From Cryptomeria japonica (lineage: Eukaryota; Streptophyta; Pinopsida; Cupressales; Cupressaceae), in the NCBI RefSeq assembly GCF_030272615.1, contig NC_081414.1, positions 307,875,164-307,939,163 on the forward strand: DNA of 64,000 nucleotides. Reading direction: 5' to 3'. Both the position numbers and the translations under genes were made by a program. The notes beneath the pieces were generated by a model. That model saw only the letters and a program-made list of their open reading frames with translations, made no database searches and was not told where the DNA came from. Positions 56,240 through 64,000 of this stretch are shown piece by piece. Numbering within the stretch: the first letter of the stretch is position 1; each line of letters opens with the position of its first letter.

Positions 56240-56979
56240 TGAAAGGGAACTTGCAGCCAACTTTATGACAATTTTCACATAACCCATTTTAGATTTCAAC
56301 AAATAAACTCGTACAATCCACATGCAAAGAATAGACAATATACCCATGAAAATGTGACATGAGATATATCCTAGGAAAACCCTCATGAGGGAAAAATCCA
56401 GCCTCCAAAAACATCATCCACCATGTATTATCAACAATGCGTCCATTAAAAATACAACTATGGAAAGCTTTTGAAAACCCAGTCATAACAAGCCATCAAC
56501 AAGCACTCCATGTGACCAAGCATGAATCCACACATCCCATGCCATGCTTCCAACCTTCACAAATGCTAACCTGGCTAATTCACCAACCCAAACAACTACC
56601 CTTGTGGTTTCTTTAATAAACACAAGCTCCCACAAAACCACCAAGTGGTATTACATCAAACCAAGTGCCCAAAACCATGTCACAATAAAATATAATATAT
56701 TCCCTACCTACCCTTGAACCACATTTAATATTGGGTACTACATCACAATTAAATTCTCCAATATTAAATAAATACAATATAATAATACCAATGTGTCAAT
56801 ACAACTCATCAAGTGGTTACAAGAATATTCCAAGGGAATCTCTACATGTTGCACGTCCATCTAGGTGCAACAATATAATATGATATTACAATATAATTCC
56901 ATGTCCACCTCACACAATAATAAAATAATACAGAAATAAAACATTATTATGCAAGGTGTACACCATCATTTTCCCAATA
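56240..56979 (-). repeat. E5 5' LTR
   Basis: The plus strand is TGAAAGGGAACTTGCAGCC...TTTTCCCAATA. The outer terminal TG has decayed to TA on the minus strand. Confidence 0.88.
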
Positions 56980-57551
56980 GTGAAGAGATCCATCCTTCTT
57001 CTTAACAAACAAAATATGTGCTCTACATGGAGAAACACTAGGGTGAATGAATCCCTTAGCTAGCAAATCTTGTAATTGTAACCGCAACTCTCTCAAGTCT
57101 AGAGTGGTCATCCGATAAAGTATCTTAGAAATTGGCTCTTCTCCGAGAACTAAATCTATTCAAAAATCAATGTCACACCTAGATGGCATATCCAGAATCT
57201 CACTAGGAAAAACATCTGAAAACTCTTGAAGTAAAGGATGATGAAGAAAGAGATCATCTTGAATCTCTCCCTCATCTAAGGAATTCATCATCACTGCAAA
57301 CAAATGACATCCTTTCTGCACACAACACTTCAATTTCATAATGGAGATCATGCGAAGAGATATGGGTCGTTGCGCACCCACAATCTCCACACTCTCACCA
57401 TGATCATTAAGACACTGCACCCTCTTATGTCAGCAATCAATCATAGCTTGATGTGCCTCAAGACAATCCATACCCAGCACAACTTCATAGGAACCCAAAG
57501 AGAGAACATGAAGGTCCACAATGGTGGAACAAACCCCTAAGTCCAAATTAT
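56980..57551 (-). pseudogene. E6 protease end and RT N-terminus
   Basis: The minus strand reads 'LGSYEVVLGMDCLEAHQAMI', the gypsy protease C-terminal block, then 'FSDVFPSEILDMPSRCDIDF', '[20 protein letters not shown]' and '[11 protein letters not shown]'. These are the conserved steps into the gypsy RT. The next residues (CIDYRQ) are at 48719. The open frame 57420-57160 covers the centre; stops lie on both sides. At 57551 the coding sequence is cut by an LTR fragment. Confidence 0.85.
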
Positions 57552-57654
57552 TGTTGAATATCTAGGCAACTGAGAGGGGGGGTGAATCAATTGACAATTT
57601 TTTTTTTCTCTAAACTCTCATTCATAGATCTAGAAAAAATGGTAGAATTAAAGT
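57552..57654 (-). repeat. SIRE-type LTR fragment (inner end only)
   Basis: The plus strand TGTTGAATATCTAGGCAACT is followed by GAGAGGGGGGGTGAATCAA, the conserved inner-end pattern of minus-oriented LTRs in this window. It is cut at 57655 by E7. Confidence 0.65.
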
Positions 57655-58262
57655 TGTTGGAAAGAGACACTATTCTATTGAAGATCGATGCATGAGAGAT
57701 GCTTAAGAGTTGTCATTGATGGCAACCTAGTTTGGAAGTCACATCTGGTGTATATAGATTTGACTTACCAAAAGTCATATTGTTCATAAGGCATAAGTCT
57801 GGAAGGTGGAACATAGTAACCGGTAGAGCATGAGACCATGGTACACATCTTAATATTGGTGATGTAAGTTTGGTTGTGGTGGCAAATGCAGATGATTCAA
57901 GGTTCAAGCCAACTTATCTTGTGATCCTAATATCCGATGTTGATTAATGAGAAAGAATAAAGGTCCAGTATCTAGTAATTCAGTTAGAGCAAAGCTATTT
58001 TGGTATAATGTGTGTTGCGGAATTGTTGGGTTGATTTTGGTGATTGATTTTGTGTTCGAGGAGTTTGAGCCGACTCATATGAAGCTTGTTATCATTCTGT
58101 TTGGGCTTGCATATGGATTTGTAGGCGGATTGAGCTGACTTAAGGTTACATGTTTCATGCTGCGTGTTATGCGATTTTTGGAAGCCAACATGGTAAATGA
58201 TTAATTTTGTTGATGCAGATATATAAGATCGATTCATTTGAGCATTTTGATGGATGAGAAGA
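57655..58262 (+). repeat. E7 first LTR, 3' half deleted
   Basis: TGTTGGAAAGAGACACTATT... matches 60624-~61230 of the complete LTR, including 'GAGGAGTTTGAGC' and 'CTCATATGAAGCTTGTTATC'. The reading frames at 57947 and 60916 are the same LTR segment in each copy, not a gene. Confidence 0.85.
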
Positions 58263-58269
58263 GTGTACC

Positions 58270-60417
58270 TACAAAGAGAAGGATCTTTATTTGCAATGGA
58301 AATTTACTGGACCAACAAGAAAAATGAAAGTAAGAAAGGATGTTGAGGAGCTAGCAGAGCAAATGGGTATATCTAAGGAAGTTGTGCAAAGGGAAAGGGA
58401 GGAAAACATACTGAAGGAGGAAGAAATGGTGAAGCCCGAGACTAAAATGGTTTCCACTTCTCCCAAGTAGACCAATCCTAGACAAATTAATTCTTCACCT
58501 ACCTCCGGTGTGCAGAAGACCATTCGTCCAACCAAGTCACAAACAACATCAACCAGTCGAGCAGAGGAGAAATAAAGAGAAGTCAGCAAGAAAATGTGTA
58601 GCTGCAGAGGAAGAAATTGAATCTGATGAAGAGGTCAGAGAAGTAAAGAAGATAAGTACTTATGCAAGGGTAGTGAAGAAGCCACAATTTGGTGGAGCCC
58701 AGCCATCCAAGAAGCCAAGAGCTAAAATTGAGCCATCCGGAAGAGCCAGAGTGAACAAGAAGCAAAAGTTAGAATTGGATGAAGATCTGAAATCTGGTAA
58801 AATTGAAGGTACTTATGAAATTGTGCCCCCAATGACCTTGAAATAAATAATTGATGAAGTACTTAAAGATGGTAATTTGAAGAATGTGCCTATATACTAT
58901 GAAAATTTTGATGATAAATACCAAAGAGTTATAGAAGAGGTAGTTGTTTAGTACTGGATGTTAAGGCATTAATATAACTATCATCTATGATCCCCAAAAT
59001 CATGTATGACATTTTAGATGCACAGAGGCATATAGAAAGTTTAGAGGATCAAAATATTAAAGAGTATGTATTAGTGAACTTATCCTTTGTCATTTCTAAA
59101 TATGAAGTGGTTAGACTATTAAAGCTTGCAAAGGAAATATTTTGAAGTAAGAAGAGAGTCAACAAGCTTATGCTCAGCAAAATAGATGAAGTCACTAAGG
59201 AGACAAAAACAGTTTTGAGATAATTTTTGATAGATCACAGAATTGATGTGAATCCAGGAGATTCATCACACGACACATCTATTTCAGAAGTACATGCACC
59301 CACTCTTTATAAGAAAAAAGATCAATCATCTAAGAAATCTATTCTGGAAGAGAAGCCCAGGGTATAGATTATAGTTGATAATCATGTTGATGCTAACTTT
59401 GATGACTCAGGTGAAGCTGTACAAGATCCTTTGGTGATTGATATTGGTTAAGAAAAAGAAGGTGAGGAGACAAATGATGTGAAAAAGGGTGAAGATGATG
59501 GTGAGGAAGGTGAAAAGGATGAGAGTGCAGATGTTGCAGAAAAGGAGAAAGTAGAGAAGAAGGAAGATCACGCTCTGGTGATAGTGGGAAGAGACACTAT
59601 AACTGATAAAGGTAAATAGATTGCTACTGATTCTGATGATTTTGGTCAAGGGCCTATTGATTTGAGTTCCTTGTCTCTAATTCAAGGACTGAAGTTAGAA
59701 ACTCTCGCCCAAGCTAAAGCCAGTGAGGACTTAAGTCCCATTTAGCAGACAAAGAGGTGATAACATTGGTAGGAGATGTCCTAGAGAAAATTTTGCCATC
59801 TTTCAAACCGGACACACCTGATCCCTTCGGTAAGCTTAAGAGCATGTTGAATGTTGTAGGTTTGTCATTTTGAATCCTTGGAGAAGGCAGTAGACATTAG
59901 AATTTTGAATCAATTCAATGCTATAAGATTAAAACAATTTTTGAAGATGATTGAGGATGATAGAGTCAGTTTAGTAACTACACTGAAGGGTATTCAAGAT
60001 TCACTTGATGAAGGTGGTCATATATACAAGTCATGTCTATGTTTTCCTATTTACTATAGACATTGACAAGAAAATAAGTAATATGGACACCAATCAGTCT
60101 TGGCTAGCAGTTTTGAACATCAAGTTTTTTAGTATTTTGAATAAGATTAAGAGTCTAAACAAGGAGAAGGACAAAATTTTGGGTAGAGTAGGAGAAGTAA
60201 GGAGTCTTATCACTCCCCAGATAGATTCCTTGATGAGTAGCATGCAAGATGCTAAGGATGCTCTGAATAAACCTATTCCGACAGATAGCCAGCGAGTAGA
60301 GATGCACACTTATCTTTTCAGCAGAATGATTAGCATTTTGGAAAGCTTGAAGAAGGCATGGGATAACCATTTACTGTCCCTTAGGACAATTTTTGCTGAT
60401 ATTTTCAATTTTTTTTG
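58270..60417 (+). pseudogene. E7 ORF2 homologue, diverged
   Basis: Basic start ('MKVRKDVEELAEQMGISKEV'), Lys/Arg-rich middle ('KKPRAKIEPSGRARVNKKQK'), then 'IIDEVLKDGNLKNVPIYYEN', the domain-2 block of E2/E4. 'RVNKLMLSKIDEVTKETK' and an acidic linker ('EGEKDESADVAEKEKVEKKE') follow. The C-terminal helical domain has 'RGEVRSLITPQIDSL'-type text ('VGEVRSLITPQIDSLMSSMQ') and ends 'AWDNHLLSLRTIFADIFNFF'. The order of blocks equals E2 ORF2 while the residues have drifted far, suggesting an older branch. Many stops and frameshifts. Confidence 0.72.
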
Positions 60418-60462
60418 AGCAACTGTATATATTATTGTATAAAGTTTTGGCGGATTCCTATC

Positions 60463-60488
60463 TTTGGCATTGTTGCCAAACGGGGAGA
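60463..60488 (+). promoter_or_regulatory. Hairpin plus purine tract after E7 ORF2
   Basis: TTTGGCA (60463-60469) / TGCCAAA (60474-60480) followed by CGGGGAGAG. Same layout and place as 22097-22121 in E2. Confidence 0.7.
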
Positions 60489-60611
60489 GAGAAGAGTGAA
60501 AAATAGTGTAAATTCTCACGGGGAGCTTGTAGATTCTTGGTTAGTTTGGAATTTTGGAGTTTTGTAGTCTTGTGTGTATAATTCATTTTTCATAGTGTTT
60601 CCATAAATGCC

Positions 60612-60623
60612 AAAGGGGGAGAT
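60612..60623 (+). other. E7 polypurine tract
   Basis: AAAGGGGGAGAT next to the LTR, whose first bases have changed from TGTTGG to TTTTGG. Confidence 0.8.
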
Positions 60624-61759
60624 TTTTGGAAAGAGACACTATTTCAGTGAGGATCAATGCATGAGAGATGCTTAGGAGTTGTTATTGATGGAAATCCAGT
60701 TTGGAAGTCACATCCGATGTACATAGATTTGACTTACTGGAAGTCATATTGTTCATAAGGCATAAGTCTGGAAGGTGGAACACAGTAACCGGTAGAGCAT
60801 AAGATTAAGGTGCACATCTTGATACTGGTGATGTAATTCTAGTTGTGATGGAAAATGTAGATTATTCAAGGTTCGAAGTAGCTTATCTTGTTATCCTAAT
60901 ATCCAGTGTTGATTAATGTGCAAGAATAAAGGTCCGGTATCTGGTAATTCAGTTAGAGAAGAGCTATTTTGGTGTAACTTATGTTTTGGAATCGTTGGAT
61001 TGATTTTAGTGATTGATTTCATGTTCGAGGAGTTTGACCTGACTCATATGAAGCTTGTTATCATTCTATTTGGGTCCACATATGGATTTATGGGTGGATT
61101 GAGTCGACTTAAGGTTGCATGTTTCATGTTGCCTGTTATGCGGTTATTGTGAAGCGGACATATTTGTGATCTTATTAGGTTATGTGGATATATAATGTCG
61201 ATCTAGATGATCATTTTATGTATGGCGTATGCAAATGTGGATGTGTGGTATGTGAATGAGCATCAGATTACTAAATTGGTGCTCTGGTAGATGAACATGT
61301 AGTAGAATAGGGCGAAAAGGCAGAGTAGCATTTAACAGTTAGATTGTGCCTAATTAGAACTGCTTTTCTGCATATATAGATGCTATACTTTAGTTCATTC
61401 ATTATTGTAATAGCCTGAAAGATAGTGAGCCTTCCTCTAGGGTTGTTGCCCTCTTATATAATTGAGTAGTGAGCTATAGGCAGTGTGCCTGAATGCAAGT
61501 GCATTCCCCTTATGTAATATTATCATACAATTGACCATAGTATAATAATATTGTGGGTTCAAATCCCACCATGGTTTTTCCCTTTCTGGGTTTCTAAATA
61601 AAAATATTGGGGTTATGGTTGTGTGGTTGATTGCTTTATGTTTCTGCACTTTTCTTTCATTCTTATGCATCCTGTAGTTTAAGAATCTTCTTGATAGGAT
61701 TATAAATTGTAAAAAACTGATTCACCCCCCCCCCCTCTTAGTATTCATTGATTCCAACA
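60624..61759 (+). repeat. E7 complete LTR
   Basis: 1136 bp, ending ...TTGATTCCAACA before a PBS. It has the shared 'AAATCCCACCATGGTTTTTCC' segment and a C12 run near the inner end (~61724-61738). Confidence 0.88.
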
Positions 61760-61761
61760 AT

Positions 61762-61773
61762 TGGTATCAGAGG
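61762..61773 (+). other. E7 primer binding site
   Basis: TGGTATCAGAGG, initiator-Met type, two bases from the LTR end. Confidence 0.9.
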
Positions 61774-61799
61774 TTAGTTTCTCAGAAGAAGCCTAACAA

Positions 61800-62214
61800 C
61801 TTGAGGAAGATCCAAAAGATTGAATCAATGAACTCCGGTTTGTAGAGGCAACTTAGTGTGGCGCATGAAGATCTTGATGCAACTAGAAAAGAACTAAACT
61901 TTCTATGAAAAGAAACTTAAGTGCAACTGAAAATTTAATTGAGAAATTGAAAGATCAAGTGAGCACTTCTAGAGAAAAGAGAAAGGAGTTGATGGAAAAA
62001 CTGAAGGAAAGAGAAGAGAAAAGCATAGAGAATCAAGACAAGCCAGATGAATGTGAGAAGCTAGCTAGAGACAATGCAGTGTTGAAGAATGAGATGCAAT
62101 CCATTGTAATGAAGCTAAAAAAAGGAAATTGAAGACCAAAAGAAGAATGAAGAAAATATGAGTCAGTCACTGAAGGAGAGGTTTGATGAATGTTGTAGAT
62201 TGAATTATGAGAAT
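61800..62214 (+). pseudogene. E7 gag N-terminal coiled coil, truncated
   Basis: After the PBS the strand reads 'SVAHEDLDATRKELNFL', then the frame 61905-62132 ('ENLIEKLKDQVSTSREKRKE', 'LARDNAVLKNEMQSIVMKL') and 'KERFDECCRLNYEN'-like text. This is the same heptad-rich layout as the E2 and E4 gag starts. It is cut at 62215 by E8, before any knuckle. Confidence 0.72.
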
Positions 62215-64000
62215 TGTTAGACACAATGCACCATTGAGAGGGGGGTGAATCAGTGGTTCTCAAACTTTTCCCTTTAACCAACCTATGTGAGTATACTGGT
62301 TAATAGATCTAATTGAATACAGACTTATTGGTTAGAAGGGAGACTAACACAAATGCACTCACACATAAAAGGGACATCACATAACACCAGCATATACGAG
62401 GGAAACCCAAGATGGAAAAAACCTTGGTGATAAATGTTGCTGGAGTCTACTGCTCCAATCCAGCCTCATAATGAATCTCTAATTTACAATGTTTAGGGCA
62501 CCAGCCCCTAATTTAGGGCACCAAACCAAGGAGCACCAACCCCTGATTTTAGGGCACTAACCTAAGGAGCTACAACCCCTAATTTTAGGGCACCAACCCA
62601 AGGAGCTACAACCCCTACATCAAGCTCCAACTCAGTGATTACAAAATCATGTTTTTATACCAAAGTTATCTTCTTGTTACAAAAGAACTTTGTAACTCTC
62701 AAGTATGTCTCTCCACAGGTTCTCCTCTCTACAGATCTCTGTCAGTTCTCTGTTCACCTTTTCTCTGCGGCAACCTTGTCTCTTGCTACAACTCACACTT
62801 TGTTGCACCCTTGCCGGTTCAACCTCTTCTCCCTCTCTGTCAGTTCCGCACTCTACAGTTTCTTTTCTCTATCGGTTCTCTCTTCTCTTTGCTACATTGC
62901 TACTCTCCACTGATACTACACTCTACCGGTTCTATGCTTGCCTTCTCTGTAGTCTTCTAAAATTCTCCTCTACCGATATGGTCACTACTAGTTTTCTCAC
63001 TGCTGCCGATTGAGCACTTCAACCCTGTTCTTCCTCACACTCAGTATCTTCTTCTTCTTCTTGATGAGCACTTAACTAATTTCTCCTTGCATGCAATAAC
63101 ACTCCCTCATCCAGTGGAAACACTCAATGATTTTGGCTTGCATATTTATAACCTGGTTTTCCCACCAAAAGCCAATTCAAATTTTAGGTGGTTAGGGTTT
63201 CCTCATCAACCTTGAGGAAAACCAAATCCAATCTGATCTAATTCGATCTGATCACTTGGATTGATGAACTGTAACTCATCAATCAACCTTTCCATTTTCG
63301 TGCCTTCTAGAACACGCCTTCTATTTTTAGCATTATGTTCTTAACTTGTCAGTGGATTTCTTGGTTGATCACCAAGATTGGTTTTATGGTTTCCTTCACC
63401 TACCTTGATCTGCTTAATCAGTCTGAGCTGGATCTTTGTTGTCCATTGACCTTGAGCCACAAACCACTGCTTTGCATCCCATGAATCTCGCAGTCGACAT
63501 AAATGTGGACCTGTCACCATCTACCTTGTTGCCTGACACTTCACCAACTCAACACACTGACCTGTGCATGCTTACCACTTCACCTCCACGTGGAAACTAT
63601 GTTGACATCCACCTTTGCTTGAACATCTATGTCGGTATGGATTGGATCACTGACCAACTCCATTATCGGGTTCATCTACCAGCTTACTAACCCTATCTAT
63701 CAAACCCTTAACCGGTCTGTCATCAACCTTGCACCTCCCTTCTCTTCCAGTGGAACTCTCAACTGATCAACACTCTTGCTAACCTACCTTATGTGCATCT
63801 TCATCAGATGGGAGTCTTCTGCATCCGCACTTTGTTTGCATTATCAGTGGACATACATACCTTCTTCTTCCTCAGCCCATATCATATCTCAACCGGTTTG
63901 TCAAAGTGACAAACCCATCACTTTTCATTTGTCTTGGCAACACATCATGCCTTCTCAATTGGTCCAGTGCAGATCCCTAAATTCATGCACTTGAGGTATC
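62215..64000 (-). mobile_element. E8: SIRE-type LTR, minus orientation, runs off the window
   Basis: The plus strand starts TGTTAGACACAATGCACCAT, then the conserved GAGAGGGGGGTGAATCAGTGG hairpin region. Like the E1 LTR (24423-26508), it then has a 'GGAAAAACCTTGGTGA' segment and 'CCAATCCAGCCTCATAATGA', so E8 is probably an E1-like element. The other end of the LTR and any internal region are outside the window. Ser/Leu/Phe-rich frames at 62635-63994 are LTR artefacts. Confidence 0.75.
62487..62620. repeat. ~37-bp tandem repeat in the E8 LTR
   Basis: About four copies of 'AGGGCACCAACCCAAGGAGC' followed by 'TACAACCCCTAATTTT', with small variations. Confidence 0.85.

Larger units (their letters stand above)
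50092..56979 (-). mobile_element. E5: LARD-like LTR element without coding capacity, TSD GTGAA
   Basis: 3' LTR 50092-50829 and 5' LTR 56240-56979 (738 and 740 bp), with PBS at 56237-56226 and a purine tract beside the inner end of the 3' LTR. It is flanked by GTGAA at 50087-50091 and 56980-56984. The ~5.4-kb interior, which includes solo LTR C, has no gag or pol motif on either strand. Long LTR pairs with a PBS, PPT and non-coding interior define large retrotransposon derivatives (LARDs). It inserted just outside solo LTR B, between that LTR's TSD and the E6 RT sequence. Confidence 0.88.
27996..57551 (-). mobile_element. E6: Ty3/gypsy retrotransposon with four insertions, 5' end not seen
   Basis: Minus-strand gypsy element. 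Its pol is read in pieces 57551-56980, 48719-47051 and 38781-37900 (protease, RT, RNase H, integrase, chromodomain-like tail: the Ty3/gypsy order). A PPT at 37879-37890 and a 3' LTR to 27996 follow. Removing E5, solo LTR B, E4 and E3 with one TSD each rejoins pol and LTR without loss. The 5' LTR, PBS and gag must lie beyond 57551, where another LTR fragment interrupts it. Confidence 0.85.
57655..62214 (+). mobile_element. E7: ORF2-bearing LTR element in LTR-ORF2-LTR-PBS-gag arrangement
   Basis: Plus strand: partial LTR (57655-~58262), ORF2 (~58270-60417), hairpin/PPT, complete LTR (60624-61759), PBS (61762-61773) and a truncated gag (61800-62214). The first LTR lacks its 3' half and runs straight into ORF2, so gag and PBS of that unit are deleted. 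An internal region following the second LTR means this LTR served as 3' LTR of one unit and 5' LTR of the next, as in tandem arrays made by recombination. The right end is cut by E8. Confidence 0.8.

Noticed and set aside
57947-58138. Small frame with a hydrophobic segment, repeated at 60916-61152
   Set aside because: Both are the same piece of the E7 LTR; the repeat is explained by LTR homology, not gene duplication.
62635-63994. Overlapping Ser/Leu/Pro-rich frames at the right edge
   Set aside because: T/C-rich LTR sequence of E8; several frames open together and none has a motif.

Overview
Plant nuclear DNA made almost entirely of nested, decayed transposable elements; I recognise no intact host gene. 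The very large nested LTR retrotransposons, AT-rich composition and long satellite-like repeats suggest a big-genome plant, and I favour a gymnosperm (conifer-like) source. That is inference, because no diagnostic host gene is present. I rebuilt the nesting by matching LTR pairs, primer binding sites (PBS, initiator-Met type), polypurine tracts (PPT) and 5-bp target site duplications (TSD). || E1 (1-26508, minus strand) is a SIRE/Maximus-like Ty1/copia element. Its gag lies at 24365-23168 and 5748-3670, followed by protease, integrase, RT and RNase H down to 541; its 3' LTR runs off the left edge. It is split by solo LTR 'A' (4310-5471, TSD AACAT) and by E2. || E2 (5749-23167, plus strand) has ~0.9-kb LTRs, a gag with CCHC knuckles, and a second coiled-coil-rich ORF ('ORF2') directly upstream of the PPT, but no pol. 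Its ORF2 is split by a 12.2-kb terminal-inverted-repeat DNA transposon (8332-20526, TSD AGAA). That transposon carries a DDE-transposase-like pseudogene (minus strand), a second multi-exon gene relic (plus strand), a 359-bp tandem repeat, subterminal GCGTACGC-type motifs, (GA)n blocks and inverted-repeat arrays. || 26509-27995 is unassigned. From 27996 to 57551 lies E6, a Ty3/gypsy element on the minus strand with a ~4.8-kb 3' LTR and a broken protease-RT-RNase H-integrase polyprotein; its 5' end is not seen. E6 is interrupted by E3 (28104-33172, TSD CATAT), E4 (38787-47045, TSD CATGT), solo LTR 'B' (48725-50079, TSD TACAC) and E5 (50092-56979, TSD GTGAA). E5 is a non-coding LARD-like element and itself contains solo LTR 'C' (52869-54104, TSD CACAC), a relative of A. 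|| From 57552 to the end: a short LTR fragment, E7 (57655-62214, plus strand; partial LTR, ORF2, LTR, PBS, gag, a tandem-like arrangement) and the LTR of E8 (62215 onward). || Main result: E2, E3, E4 and E7 look like members of one group of pol-less LTR retrotransposons. E2 and E4 share a four-knuckle gag, and all four keep the same ORF2 next to a hairpin/PPT module. Such elements would need enzymes from a relative such as E1. The second candidate novelty is the two-gene TIR transposon with a 4-bp TSD. All open frames are interrupted, so everything here is a relic as it stands.
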